From Dactylosporangium sp040605635 (GTDB taxonomy: Bacteria > Actinomycetota > Actinomycetes > Mycobacteriales > Micromonosporaceae), in assembly GCF_040605635.1 (NCBI RefSeq), contig NZ_JBEXDG010000033.1:1-64000 (forward strand): a stretch of DNA of 64,000 bases. Reading direction: 5' to 3'. Each line of letters opens with the position of its first letter. Position 1 is the first letter of the stretch. Positions 48,704 through 57,917 of this stretch are shown piece by piece. Below the pieces are notes generated by a model. It saw only the letters and a program-made list of their open reading frames with translations. It searched no databases and was not told the DNA's origin. Position numbers and translations under genes: made by a program.

Positions 48704-49545
48704 GACGCGCCGTCCTCGGGCTGATCCTCACGGGCGTCGTGGTGGTCACGCTGTACCCGTTCGGCAACGTCGTCGCCCGCTCCTTCAGCGACGAGCAGGC
48801 GATCCAGGCCGGGAAGGTGAACCTGCTGCCGCGCGGGTTCAACACGACCACCTACGAGGTCGTCATGGCCGACCCCGCGTTCTGGACCGGCTACCGCAAC
48901 ACGCTGCTCTACACCGTCGTCGCCACCGCGATCTCGATCGTGCTGACCACCTGCTACGCCTACGTGCTGTCGAAACGCCATCTGAAAGGCCGGGCGCTGC
49001 TCGTCGGCGCCGCCGTCTTCACCATGTTCTTCAACGGCGGCCTCATCCCCAACTACATCCTCGTCAGCGGCCTCGGGCTGCGCAACACGATGTGGGCGGT
49101 GGTCCTGCCCAACGCCGTCAGCGTCTTCAACCTGCTCGTCATGAAGGCGTTCTTCGAAGGGCTGCCGGTCGAGCTCGAGGAGGCCGCCGCAGTTGACGGC
49201 CTCGGCGCCTACGGCATCCTGTGGCGGATCGTGCTGCCGCTGTCGAAGGCGGTCATCGCCACGATGGTCCTGTTCTACGCGGTGGCCTTCTGGAACTCGT
49301 GGTTCCCGGCGTTGCTGTACATGGACGACGCCGACATGTTTCCGGTGACCATCTACCTGCGCAACCTGATCGCCGGCTCCACCGGCGGGTCCGACATCTC
49401 CACGCCCTCGGACACCGCGATGCAGATCGCCGCCAACATCCAGGCCGTGACGATCGTGCTCACCGCCCTTCCGATCATGCTCGTCTATCCGTTCGTCCAG
49501 CGGTACTTCGTCTCCGGGGTCACCCTGGGCGCGGTCAAGGGATAA
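48700..49545 (+). CDS. ABC importer permease (YtcP/LplC type)
   Basis: A 281-aa partner permease. It begins VRRAVLGLILTGVVVVTLYPFGNVVARSFSDE and carries the EAA loop LEEAAAVDGLGAYGILWRIVLPLSKA (about 163-188) and the long periplasmic GGLIPNYILVSGLGLRNT segment of this branch. GTG 48700 overlaps the stop of the first permease; GTG 48697 is adjacent and also possible. It acts with the LplB-type permease and the lipoprotein that follows. Confidence 0.92.
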   Translation: MRRAVLGLILTGVVVVTLYPFGNVVARSFSDEQAIQAGKVNLLPRGFNTTTYEVVMADPAFWTGYRNTLLYTVVATAISIVLTTCYAYVLSKRHLKGRALLVGAAVFTMFFNGGLIPNYILVSGLGLRNTMWAVVLPNAVSVFNLLVMKAFFEGLPVELEEAAAVDGLGAYGILWRIVLPLSKAVIATMVLFYAVAFWNSWFPALLYMDDADMFPVTIYLRNLIAGSTGGSDISTPSDTAMQIAANIQAVTIVLTALPIMLVYPFVQRYFVSGVTLGAVKG

Positions 49546-49555
49546 GGAGTCTTCG

Positions 49556-51202
49556 ATGTTCGAGGTGAAACGGCGCACCCTGCTCGGCGCGGCCGGCGCC
49601 GCCGCGCTCGTCTCGCTCGCCGGCTGCGGCGAGGACGAGGATCCCGCGAAGGGTCAGGACTACACCGGGCACCGTGACGGCGCCATGGACGGCTACGGGA
49701 TGGGCGCGCAGTTCACCGCCACCCAGCCGCTGACGTTCTCCATCATGATGCTCAGCAACGCGGCCTACCCGTACAAGGCCGACTGGCTGTTCTTCAAGGA
49801 GCTCACGAAACGCACGAACGTGACCCTGCAGGCCACCGTCGTGCCCGGCAGCGACTACAACCAGAAGCGCAGCGTCGTGGTCGCCGCCGGCGACGCGCCG
49901 ATGATCATCCCGAAGACGTACCACCCCGACGAGGAGGCGTACATCGCCGGCGGGGCGATCCTGCCGGTCAGCGACCACCTCGACCTCATGCCGAACTTCC
50001 GCGACCAGATCGCGAAGTGGAACCTGCGGTCCGACCTCGACACGCTCCGGCAGGAGGACGGCAAGTTCTACCTGCTGCCCGGCCTGCACGAGGACGTGTG
50101 GTCCGACTACTCTCTCGCCGTGCGCACCGACGTGCTGCAGCAGCTGAACCTGGGGATCCCGAAGACGTGGGAGGACCTGCGGACCGTGCTGCGCGCGATG
50201 AAGGCCGCGCACCCCGACGTGTACCCGTTGTCGGACCGGTGGAGCAGCCCGCCCAACCCCGGCGGCAACAACCTGCTGTCGATGATCGGCGCCGCGTACG
50301 GCACCCAGGCCGGCTGGAGCTACCAGCACACCAGCTGGGACGACGCGGCGAAGGCGTTCGTCTACACGGGCACGACCCCGCAGTACAAGCAGATGATCGA
50401 ATACCTCAACTCGCTCGTCACGGAGAAGCTCGTCGACCCGGAGAGCTTCACCCAGTCCGACGACATCGCCAAGCAGAAGTTCGCCAACGGGAAGTCGTTC
50501 GTGATGAGCTGCAACGCGCAGACCCTCGTCAACGAGCTGCGCCCGAGCATCGCGAAGATCGCCGGGGCGACCGTGCTGAAGATCCCCACGCCGACCGGCC
50601 CGCTCGGCGACGTGAAGGTCGGCACCCGCCTGGAGAGCGGCGTCATGATCTCCGCCAAGGCCCGCGACAGCAAGCACTTCGTCGCGCTCATGCAGTTCAT
50701 GGACTGGCTGTACTACTCGCCGCAGGGCAAACTGTTCGCCAAGTGGGGCGTGGACGGCACCACGTACACCGGCAGCGTCGACGACGGCAGCTTCAAGCTC
50801 GCCGCCGACGTCAACTGGGGCGGCCTCAACCCCGCCGGCACGAAGAACCTCCAGGTCGAATACGGCTTCCTCAACGGCGTCTTCGTCTACGGCGGCGCCA
50901 CGAAACTGCTCGACTCCCAGTTCCCGAAGGAGGAGCAGGCGTTCCAGGACGTGATGAACGCCCGGAAGAACCAGCCGCTGCCGCCGCCGCACCCGCTCAA
51001 CGCCGACGAACGCGAGCAGGCGACGCTGTGGGAGACGACGCTCAAGGACCACGTGAACCAGCAGACGCTGAAGTTCGTCCTCGGCACCCGGCCGCTCAGC
51101 GAGTGGGACGCGTACGTCGGCGAGCTCAAGGGCAAGAACATGACCCGCTACGTCGAGGTCGTCAACGCCGCCTACAACCGGTACAAGAAGAACCACGGAT
51201 GA
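49556..51202 (+). CDS. ABC importer substrate-binding lipoprotein (LplA type)
   Basis: A 548-aa extracellular solute-binding protein. The N-terminus combines a twin-arginine motif (KRRTLLG) with a lipobox (LAGC, Cys near residue 23), so it is probably exported folded and lipidated. WLFFKELTKRTNVTLQATVVPGSDYNQKRSVVVAAGDAPMII is typical of the long LplA family. AAGGAG lies before the ATG. It should capture xylo- or glucuronoxylo-oligosaccharides. Its TGA overlaps the GH39 ATG (ATGA). Confidence 0.92.
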   Translation: MFEVKRRTLLGAAGAAALVSLAGCGEDEDPAKGQDYTGHRDGAMDGYGMGAQFTATQPLTFSIMMLSNAAYPYKADWLFFKELTKRTNVTLQATVVPGSDYNQKRSVVVAAGDAPMIIPKTYHPDEEAYIAGGAILPVSDHLDLMPNFRDQIAKWNLRSDLDTLRQEDGKFYLLPGLHEDVWSDYSLAVRTDVLQQLNLGIPKTWEDLRTVLRAMKAAHPDVYPLSDRWSSPPNPGGNNLLSMIGAAYGTQAGWSYQHTSWDDAAKAFVYTGTTPQYKQMIEYLNSLVTEKLVDPESFTQSDDIAKQKFANGKSFVMSCNAQTLVNELRPSIAKIAGATVLKIPTPTGPLGDVKVGTRLESGVMISAKARDSKHFVALMQFMDWLYYSPQGKLFAKWGVDGTTYTGSVDDGSFKLAADVNWGGLNPAGTKNLQVEYGFLNGVFVYGGATKLLDSQFPKEEQAFQDVMNARKNQPLPPPHPLNADEREQATLWETTLKDHVNQQTLKFVLGTRPLSEWDAYVGELKGKNMTRYVEVVNAAYNRYKKNHG

Positions 51203-52728
51203 CGGGCCGCCTCGGCGACGCGTGGCGGCACTGCGTCGGCGCCGGCCGCTTCGACCTCGCGCTGCGGCGTGACTACCAGGACTCCCTCGCGCTGCTGCAG
51301 CGGGACATCGGGTTCCGGCACGTCCGCCAGCACGGGCTGTTCAGCGACGGCGCCGGCGTGCACCGGCCCTACGAGCACGGCGGGTCGCGGCGGGTGCTGC
51401 ACGCGTTCACCTACGTCGACCAGGTCGTCGACGCCTACCTGGAACTGGGGATCCGGCCGTTCGTGGAGCTCGGCTTCACGCCGTCGGGGCTCGCGTCCGG
51501 CGACCAGACCGTGTTCTGGTGGCGCGGCAACGTGACGCCGCCGCGGGACCGGGCCGAGTGGGTGGCCCTCGTGCGCGGCACGGTCGCGCATCTCGTCGAC
51601 CGGTACGGCCTCGACGAGGTCCGCCGCTGGCCGATCGAGGTGTGGAACGAGCCGGACCTCAAGGACTTCTGGCAGCACGCCGACCAGGACGCCTACCACG
51701 AGCTGTACGAGGCCGCCGCGTGCGCGGTGAAGGACGTCGACGCCGGGCTCCAGGTCGGCGGCCCGGCCCTGTCGCCGGGCGCCGACGACGGATGGTTGCC
51801 GCGCTTCGCCGAGTTCGTCACCGCGCGCGGCGTCCCGGTCGACTTCGTGAGCCGCCACGCGTACACGTCCGGCGCCGCCCGGCACGTGCCGTTCGGCGTC
51901 CACCAGACCCTCGCACCGGCGGCGAGCCTCCTGGAGCAGTTCGCGGCGCCGCGCCGGCAGCTGTCCGGCAGCGCCCTCGCCGGGGTGCCGGTGCACATCA
52001 CCGAGTTCAACTCCTCCTACCGGCCCGACAACCCGGTCCACGACACCGCGTTCCACGCCGCGTACCTGGCGCCGGTCGTCGCGGCCGCCGGGGACCTGGT
52101 CGACTCGTTCTCGTACTGGACGTTCTGCGACGTGTTCGAGGAGGCCGGGGTGCCCACGTCGCTGTTCCACGGCGGGTTCGGGCTGCTCACCCACCGGCAG
52201 ATCCGCAAGCCCACGTTCCACCTGTACGCGTTCCTGGCCCGCATGGGCGACGAGGTCCTCGCCCGTGGCGACGACCACCTCGTCACCCGCGACGGCACCG
52301 GCCGGGTCACCGTCCTGGCCTGGGCGCCCGCGGACCACACCGGCCGGAACCCGCCCACCGGCGGCCACCGCCTGCGGCTGTCCGTCCCCATCGGAGGGTC
52401 CATCGGAGGGTCCATCGGAGGGCCCATCGGAGGGTCCATCGGTGGACCCCGGAACGCCTTCGTGGCGCGGTCGTCGGTGTCGGAGGAGGCGGGCAACGCC
52501 TGGGCCGCGTGGCGGGACATGGGCCGGCCGCGCTCGCCGCGTGCGCGGCAGCTCGACGCGTTGCGGGAGGCGTCCGAGCCCGCCCGCCGCCACCACAGCG
52601 TGCCGGTCGCCGGCGGGCGGGCCGACCTCGACCTGACCCTCGCCGCCCACGAGGTCACCCTCGTCGAGGTGACGCCCGTCCGCGACGAGACCCCGCCGTG
52701 GTGCGACGACGACCGGCTCCTTGGATGA
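51199..52728 (+). CDS. GH39 beta-xylosidase
   Basis: A 509-aa glycoside hydrolase without signal peptide. The GH39 barrel shows GFRHVRQHGLFSD (about 38-50), the acid/base Glu151 in EVWNEPDLKDFW and the nucleophile Glu269 in VHITEFNSSY; their 118-residue spacing is that of GH39 xylosidases. It would release xylose from short imported oligosaccharides. An unusual IGGS/IGGP five-fold repeat (about residues 398-417) sits in the C-terminal beta domain. It is coupled to both neighbours by ATGA overlaps. Confidence 0.92.
   Translation: MTGRLGDAWRHCVGAGRFDLALRRDYQDSLALLQRDIGFRHVRQHGLFSDGAGVHRPYEHGGSRRVLHAFTYVDQVVDAYLELGIRPFVELGFTPSGLASGDQTVFWWRGNVTPPRDRAEWVALVRGTVAHLVDRYGLDEVRRWPIEVWNEPDLKDFWQHADQDAYHELYEAAACAVKDVDAGLQVGGPALSPGADDGWLPRFAEFVTARGVPVDFVSRHAYTSGAARHVPFGVHQTLAPAASLLEQFAAPRRQLSGSALAGVPVHITEFNSSYRPDNPVHDTAFHAAYLAPVVAAAGDLVDSFSYWTFCDVFEEAGVPTSLFHGGFGLLTHRQIRKPTFHLYAFLARMGDEVLARGDDHLVTRDGTGRVTVLAWAPADHTGRNPPTGGHRLRLSVPIGGSIGGSIGGPIGGSIGGPRNAFVARSSVSEEAGNAWAAWRDMGRPRSPRARQLDALREASEPARRHHSVPVAGGRADLDLTLAAHEVTLVEVTPVRDETPPWCDDDRLLG
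52388..52447 (+). repeat. 12-bp tandem repeat in the GH39 gene
   Basis: Five copies of CCATCGGAGGGT or a close variant lie head to tail and encode IGGS or IGGP. The array keeps the frame, can change length by slippage in steps of four codons, and lies in a loop of the non-catalytic domain. Confidence 0.88.
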
Positions 52729-53396
52729 GCCGCCCGTTCGGGACCGGGCCGCTGTCGCGGGTCGCGGCGCGCACCTACACGCTCCTCGTCGTGGAGGCGC
52801 TGTTCGCCGCCGCCACCGCACCGGGTCTCGCGCTGCTCGTGGTCCTCGGCCGGGACGCCGGCGACATCCCCCTCGCCGCCGTCGCGGCGCTGCCGGTCGG
52901 CCCGGCGCTGTCCGCGGCGCTGTTCGCGCTGCACCGGCAGCCGGCCGACCTCACCGACCTGCACCCCGCCGCCGCGTTCCTGCGTGGCTACCGGCTCAAC
53001 GCCCTCGGCGCGCTGCGGATCTGGGCGCCGCTCCTCGCGGTGCTGACCGTCGTCGCCGTCGTGCTCGCGCACCGGTCGGCGGCGGGTGTACCGGCATGGT
53101 GGCTCGCCCTGCTCGTCGCGCTCGCGGCGGCGGCGACACTCGTCGCGGTCACCGCACTGGTCATCGTGTCGCTGTTCGTGTTCCGGCCCGGCGACGTCCT
53201 GCGGCTCGCGGTCCACTTCCTCGCCGGCCGGCCGGTGACCGCGCTCGGCGTGGCCGGCCTGCTCCTGGCCGCGGCCGCCGTCACGCTGCTCCTGTCCGAG
53301 GCGGTGCTGCTGCTCCTCGCCGCGGGATACGCCGCCGCGCTGCTGACGGTCACCCGCCCGATGATCGCCGGGATCAGGGAACGGTTCGTGGCGTGA
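52725..53396 (+). CDS. DUF624 membrane protein
   Basis: A 223-aa membrane protein of the DUF624 (YesL-like) family, found in many Gram-positive sugar-utilisation operons beside LplB/YtcP importers. Five to six helices are visible (TLLVVEALFAAATAPGLALLVVLG, ALRIWAPLLAVLTVVAVVLAH and others), plus FALHRQPADLTDLHPAAAFLRGYRLN between helices. Its role is not known; a part in importer assembly or regulation is supposed from context. ATGA and GTGA overlaps join it to GH39 and GH67. Confidence 0.87.
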   Translation: MSRPFGTGPLSRVAARTYTLLVVEALFAAATAPGLALLVVLGRDAGDIPLAAVAALPVGPALSAALFALHRQPADLTDLHPAAAFLRGYRLNALGALRIWAPLLAVLTVVAVVLAHRSAAGVPAWWLALLVALAAAATLVAVTALVIVSLFVFRPGDVLRLAVHFLAGRPVTALGVAGLLLAAAAVTLLLSEAVLLLLAAGYAAALLTVTRPMIAGIRERFVA

Positions 53397-55330
53397 GTCC
53401 CGGAGGGTTCGCGTCCGGCGGGGACGTGACCGGGGTCCACCCGGCGTGGCTGCCGCCCGAGGCGATGCGGCCGATCGGTGCCCGCACCGTGTCCGTGCAC
53501 GGCGACGGGCTCGACACGGTCCGCGCCGAGGTCCGGCAGGCGTGCGACCGCCACGGCGGCGCCGTCGTCGCCGGCGGCGCCGACCTGGTCCTCACACTGT
53601 CCGGTGTGGACACCGGTCCGGACGGCTTCGTGGTGTCCCGCGACGGCGTGGTCACCACCGTCGCCGCCGAGGACCCTGCCGGGCTCCTCTACGGCCTGTT
53701 CCACGTCGCGCGGGTCGGCGAGGCCGCGTTCGGCGCCCCGCATCCGCCCGGCACGCACCGGCCCGCCCACGGCCGGCGGATGCTCGACCATTGGGACAAC
53801 GTCGACGTGCACCCCGTCATGGGGCAGGTCGAACGCGGCTACTCGGGCGGCTCCCTGTTCTGGGACGGCGGGGCGCTGCGCGCCGACCTGACCCGGGTCA
53901 CCGCCTACGCGCGGCTCCTCGCCGCGTGCGGCGTCAACGCCGTCACCGTCAACAACGTCAACGTCCACGCCACCGAGACGCTGCTGCTCACCGACCGGCT
54001 CGCCGACATCGCCACGATCGCGGACCTGCTGCGCCCGTACCACATCCGGATGCACCTGGCGGTGAACTTCGCCGCGCCGGTCGCCGACCTCGGCACCGCC
54101 GACCCCCTCGACGCGCGGGTCCAGGCGTGGTGGGCCACGGCGACCGACGGCGTCTACGCCGCGATCCCGGACTTCGGCGGGTACGTCGTGAAGGCCGACT
54201 CCGAAGGGCAGCCGGGACCGTACGGGTACGGACGCGACCACGCGGACGGTGCGAACGCCCTCGCGGCGGCGCTCGCCCCGCACGGCGGCGTCGTGCACTG
54301 GCGGGCGTTCGTCTACGACCACCGGCAGGACTGGCGGGACCGCACCACGGACCGGGCCCGCGCCGCGTACGAACACTTCGCGCCGCTCGACGGCCGGTTC
54401 CTCGGCAACGTGATCGTGCAGGTGAAGCACGGCCCGATCGACTTCCAGGTCCGCGAGCCGGTGTCGCCGCTGATCGCCGCGATGCCCGCCACGGACGTCG
54501 CCGTCGAGGTGCAGGTGACGCAGGAGTACACCGGCCAGCAGCGCCACGTGTGCTACCTCGCTCCGATGTGGAGCGAGGTGCTGCGCACCATTCGGACGGC
54601 CGGTCCGGTCGGCGTGTCCAACGCCGGCGACGACCCGTTCTGGACCGGGCACCCCCTCGCCCAGGCGAACCTGTACGCGTTCGGGCGGCTCGCGTGGGCG
54701 CCGGACCTCGACCCCCGCGAGGTCCTCGACGAGTGGATCGGCCTGACGTTCCCCGGCACCCCGGACGTCGTCGGGGAGACGCTGCACGCCGTCATGGACG
54801 ACTCGTGGCGCACCTACGAGGACTACACGGCGCCGCTCGGCGTCGGGTTCATGGTCCGGCCCGGTCACCACTACGGCCCCGACGTCGACGGCTACGAGTA
54901 CACGCCGTGGGGGACCTACCACTTCGCCGACCGGGACGGCGTCGGCGTGGACCGCACGTGCGCGACCGGGACGGGTTTCACCGGCCAGTACCCGCCCGTA
55001 CTGGCGCGGCTGTACGAGTCGGTCCACGACTGCCCCGACGAGTTGCTGCTGTTCTTCCACCACGTGCCGTACGGGCACGTCCTGCACGACGGCGGCACCG
55101 TCATCCAGCACATCTACGACACCCACTTCGCCGGCGCCGACGCGGTGGCGGCCATGCGGGACCGCTGGGCCGCGCTGCCGGCGGATCTCGTCGGCCCCGC
55201 GTTCGCCGCGCGGGTCGCGGACCTGCTCGACGAGCAGGTGCGCGGCGCCGCCGAGTGGCGGGACCAGATCACCGCGTACTTCTTCCGCAAGTCGGGCGTC
55301 CGCGACGCCCACGGCCGCCGCATCCCCTGA
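53393..55330 (+). CDS. GH67 alpha-glucuronidase
   Basis: A 645-aa cytoplasmic enzyme that removes (4-O-methyl)glucuronic acid from the ends of xylo-oligosaccharides. RRMLDHWDNVDVHPVMGQVERGYSGGSLFW (about 127-156), NNVNVHATETLLLT, GGYVVKADSEGQPGPYGYGRDHADGAN (about 263-289) and FVYDHRQDWRDRTTDRARAAYEHFAPLDG are hallmark GH67 segments. Catalytic acids lie in the VQVTQEYTGQQRHVCYLAPMW region. The GTG start overlaps the DUF624 stop (GTGA). With the importer and CE15 it defines a glucuronoxylan-specific locus. Confidence 0.95.
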   Translation: MSPGGFASGGDVTGVHPAWLPPEAMRPIGARTVSVHGDGLDTVRAEVRQACDRHGGAVVAGGADLVLTLSGVDTGPDGFVVSRDGVVTTVAAEDPAGLLYGLFHVARVGEAAFGAPHPPGTHRPAHGRRMLDHWDNVDVHPVMGQVERGYSGGSLFWDGGALRADLTRVTAYARLLAACGVNAVTVNNVNVHATETLLLTDRLADIATIADLLRPYHIRMHLAVNFAAPVADLGTADPLDARVQAWWATATDGVYAAIPDFGGYVVKADSEGQPGPYGYGRDHADGANALAAALAPHGGVVHWRAFVYDHRQDWRDRTTDRARAAYEHFAPLDGRFLGNVIVQVKHGPIDFQVREPVSPLIAAMPATDVAVEVQVTQEYTGQQRHVCYLAPMWSEVLRTIRTAGPVGVSNAGDDPFWTGHPLAQANLYAFGRLAWAPDLDPREVLDEWIGLTFPGTPDVVGETLHAVMDDSWRTYEDYTAPLGVGFMVRPGHHYGPDVDGYEYTPWGTYHFADRDGVGVDRTCATGTGFTGQYPPVLARLYESVHDCPDELLLFFHHVPYGHVLHDGGTVIQHIYDTHFAGADAVAAMRDRWAALPADLVGPAFAARVADLLDEQVRGAAEWRDQITAYFFRKSGVRDAHGRRIP

Positions 55331-55367
55331 GGTTTCCGCCGGCCGTGCAACGTTCACGGGCACCGCG

Positions 55368-55392
55368 ATGTTTCGGACGGGTCCGGAAACAT
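55368..55392. promoter_or_regulatory. Inverted repeat between GH67 and CE15 genes
   Basis: ATGTTTC (55368-55374) and GAAACAT (55386-55392) flank CGGAC-GG-GTCCG (55374-55385), making a nested dyad. The outer half-sites match the LacI 1 operator-like site at 45567, and a TTGACA follows at 55400-55405. It may be an operator for separate expression of the secreted esterase, a terminator, or both. Confidence 0.5.
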
Positions 55393-55458
55393 TGCCTTGT
55401 TGACACCGATCGATTGCTGCGACGCTCCGGGCCTCCTCACCCCCGGAAAGGAGCATCG

Positions 55459-57126
55459 ATGAACCGACCTCAGCTGATCGCCGTCGCCGTCACGGCCGCC
55501 GTGACCCTTGCCGCCGGCGTCGCGGTCGCCGCCAGGACGGCCACCGCGGAAGCGGCGGTGACGGCGTCCACTGTGGAGGACGAGGGCGCCGGCTGCCCGG
55601 TGCCCGCCCTGCCCGACGCCGGCGCGCTGCCGACCGACGCGAAGCTGCCCGACCCGTTCAAACGCCTCGACGGCAGCCGCATCACCGCGAGATCCGACTG
55701 GCGGTGCCGCCGCGAAGAGGTGAAGCAGCTGGCGGAGAAGTTCGTCTACGGCGAGAAACCCGCGAAACCGCAGAGTGTCACCGGCACCGTGTCCAGCACC
55801 GGCGTCACCGTCAACGTCACCCACAACGGCAGGAGCGCCGGCTTCTCCGCCCGGGTGGAACTGCCGGGCGGCACCGGCCCGTTCCCCGCCGTCGTCGTCC
55901 TCGGCGGGTTCGGCGCCGACACCGCCGCGATCAAGGCCGCGGGCGCCGCCGTGATCAGCTACGACCCGTACGCCGTCGGCAAGGAGGGCACGCCCCGCAG
56001 CAACAAACAGGGCGCGTTCTACAGCGTCTACGGCGCGCAGAGCACCACCGGGCTGCTGATGGCGTGGGCGTGGGGCGTGAGCCGGATCATCGACGTCGTC
56101 GCCCAGTCCGACGGGCGGGTCCTCAGGGCCGACGCGATGGGCGTCACCGGCTGCTCCCGCTTCGGCAAGGGCGCGTTCGTCATCGGCGCGTTCGACCAGC
56201 GGATCGCGCTGACCATGCCGATCGAGTCCGGCAGCGCCGGCGCGCCCATCTTCCGCGGCATCCCCGGCGAGGGCGCGCAGAGCCTCAGCAGCGCCTACGG
56301 CGAGCAGCCGTGGCTCGGCGACGCGTTCGGCACGTTCACGGGCAACCCGAACCGGCTGCCGGTGGACACGCACGAGATGGTCGCCATGGTCGCGCCGCGC
56401 GGGCTGTTCATCATGGACAACCCGCACATCGCCAACCTCGGCCCGAGGTCCGCGAGCGTCGCCGCGCTCGGTGGCGCCGAGGTCTACAAGGCGCTCGGTG
56501 CGGGCGACAACATCACCTACTGGTCGGACGTGCAGGACGGCACCCACTGCGCCAACCGGCCCGAGTGGCGCACACCGCTGCAGCAGCACATCCAGAAGTA
56601 CCTGACGAGGACCGGCAACAGTGCGGGCACCATCCGCATCTCCAGCCGGGCCGCCGGGCGCCTCGCCGACTGGGCCACCTGGCAGACCCCGGTCCTCAGC
56701 GACGGGCCGACGTCGAGCGCGAGCCCGAGCGCGAGCGGGAGCCCGAGCGCGAGCGGGAGCCCGAGCCCGAGCGGGAGCCCGAGCCCGAGCCCGAGTCCGA
56801 GCCGGTCCGGGTCCCCGTCCCAGTCGGCTTCCCAGCCCCCTGGTCAGGGGTGCACCGCCGTGGTCACCGTGCAGGACGTCTGGGACGGCGGGTTCGTCGC
56901 CTCCGCCCGGGTCACCGCCGGCGGCGCCCCGATCACCGGCTGGACCGTCCGGCTCGCGATCCCCGGCGGCACCGTCACCAACCTGTGGAACGGCAGGCTC
57001 ACCGGTACATCGGTGGCCAACGCGGCCTGGAACGGCACCCTCGGCGCGGGCGCGTCGACGGACTTCGGCTTCCAGGGCACCGGCTCCGCCGCCGGTCTCG
57101 CCGCGACCGGCTGCACCGCCGCCTGA
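55459..57126 (+). CDS. Secreted CE15 glucuronoyl esterase with CBM2
   Basis: A 555-aa exported enzyme that cuts ester bonds between glucuronoxylan and lignin. A signal peptide (about 1-33) precedes the CE15 alpha/beta hydrolase with nucleophile motif GVTGCSRFGKGA (Ser near 233), an acid region near PIESGSAGAP and the His in DGTHCANRPEW (about 356-366). A Ser/Pro/Gly linker of about 40 residues (56713-56835) leads to a CBM2-like cellulose-binding domain (CTAVVTVQDVWDGGFVASARV ... TDFGFQGTGSA). GGAAAGGAG precedes the ATG. It supplies substrate for the importer operon upstream, from which it is separated by 128 bp and an inverted repeat. Confidence 0.93.
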   Translation: MNRPQLIAVAVTAAVTLAAGVAVAARTATAEAAVTASTVEDEGAGCPVPALPDAGALPTDAKLPDPFKRLDGSRITARSDWRCRREEVKQLAEKFVYGEKPAKPQSVTGTVSSTGVTVNVTHNGRSAGFSARVELPGGTGPFPAVVVLGGFGADTAAIKAAGAAVISYDPYAVGKEGTPRSNKQGAFYSVYGAQSTTGLLMAWAWGVSRIIDVVAQSDGRVLRADAMGVTGCSRFGKGAFVIGAFDQRIALTMPIESGSAGAPIFRGIPGEGAQSLSSAYGEQPWLGDAFGTFTGNPNRLPVDTHEMVAMVAPRGLFIMDNPHIANLGPRSASVAALGGAEVYKALGAGDNITYWSDVQDGTHCANRPEWRTPLQQHIQKYLTRTGNSAGTIRISSRAAGRLADWATWQTPVLSDGPTSSASPSASGSPSASGSPSPSGSPSPSPSPSRSGSPSQSASQPPGQGCTAVVTVQDVWDGGFVASARVTAGGAPITGWTVRLAIPGGTVTNLWNGRLTGTSVANAAWNGTLGAGASTDFGFQGTGSAAGLAATGCTAA

Positions 57127-57145
57127 GTCCCTGTCCGGCGGGCGC

Positions 57146-57817
57146 TCAGGACCGCTGCCGCAGCGCCCGCCGGATCGTGGCGGCGACGGCCTCGGGATCG
57201 CGCTGGTCGTGCAGGACGATCACCGCGGTCCCGTTGCTCTTGCCGCCCGAAGGCTCCGCGAACAGCGACACCACCTCCGTCATCGCGGCGTCGAGCTCCG
57301 CGGCCGGCTCGGTGGTGTCGCGCCGCAGCCACCGGCGCAGCACGTGGTTGTGCGCCGACACGACGGCCGCCGCCATGAGCTCGGCCCGCAGCGCCGCGCC
57401 CGGGGCCGGACCCATCCACTCGGCGATGAACTCGCGGAACAGCCGCTGGTACCGCGCGACGGTGGCGATCTCCCGGTCCCGCAGCGTGGCGATCCGGCTG
57501 GTCAGCGCGTACCGCAGGCGGGCCCGGTCGCCCTCCTCCACGTACCGCAGCAGCACCAGCCGGACCGTTTCGGTGACCGCGACGATCGCGGTGTCGGCCT
57601 TGCTCGCCGTGGCCAGGCGCTCCTTGACGATCGCGAGCAGGCGGTCGTGATCGGGAAAGATCACGTCCTCCTTCGACCGGTAGTGGCGGAACAGGGTGGT
57701 GCGGCCGACGCCCGCCCGGTCGGCGATGTCGTCGGCCGTCGTCTGCTCGTAGCCCCGCTCGTCGAACAGCGCGAAGGCGGCGTCGACCAGCCGGTCTCGT
57801 ACGGGAATCGCGGTCAC
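57146..57817 (-). CDS. TetR-family regulator
   Basis: A 223-aa TetR protein. HTH at about residues 5-52 (VRDRLVDAAFALFDERGYEQTTADDIADRAGVGRTTLFRHYRSKEDVIF); the C-terminal half is unassignable and mostly helical. The GTG at 57817 is chosen because AAGGA lies 8 bp upstream and homology begins there; the frame continues 34 codons upstream across the operators. It is divergent from a CRP-like gene, with two GGTA-5-TACC dyads between them, and probably controls both. Confidence 0.88.
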   Translation of the reverse strand: MTAIPVRDRLVDAAFALFDERGYEQTTADDIADRAGVGRTTLFRHYRSKEDVIFPDHDRLLAIVKERLATASKADTAIVAVTETVRLVLLRYVEEGDRARLRYALTSRIATLRDREIATVARYQRLFREFIAEWMGPAPGAALRAELMAAAVVSAHNHVLRRWLRRDTTEPAAELDAAMTEVVSLFAEPSGGKSNGTAVIVLHDQRDPEAVAATIRRALRQRS

Positions 57818-57861
57818 GGTCCCATCCTTGCGTATCGCTCTGACCTGTTGCTTTCCGGTCG

Positions 57862-57897
57862 CGGTATCCAGTACCGTCTCGATGGTACGCGGTACCG
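57862..57897. promoter_or_regulatory. Two GGTA-5-TACC operators
   Basis: CGGTATCCAGTACCG (57862-57876) and TGGTACGCGGTACCG (57883-57897) are two 15-bp dyads, centres 21 bp (two helical turns) apart, in the 100-bp TetR/CRP divergent region. Confidence 0.7.
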
Positions 57898-57917
57898 CAC
57901 CGTTTTGGGGAGGGCAC

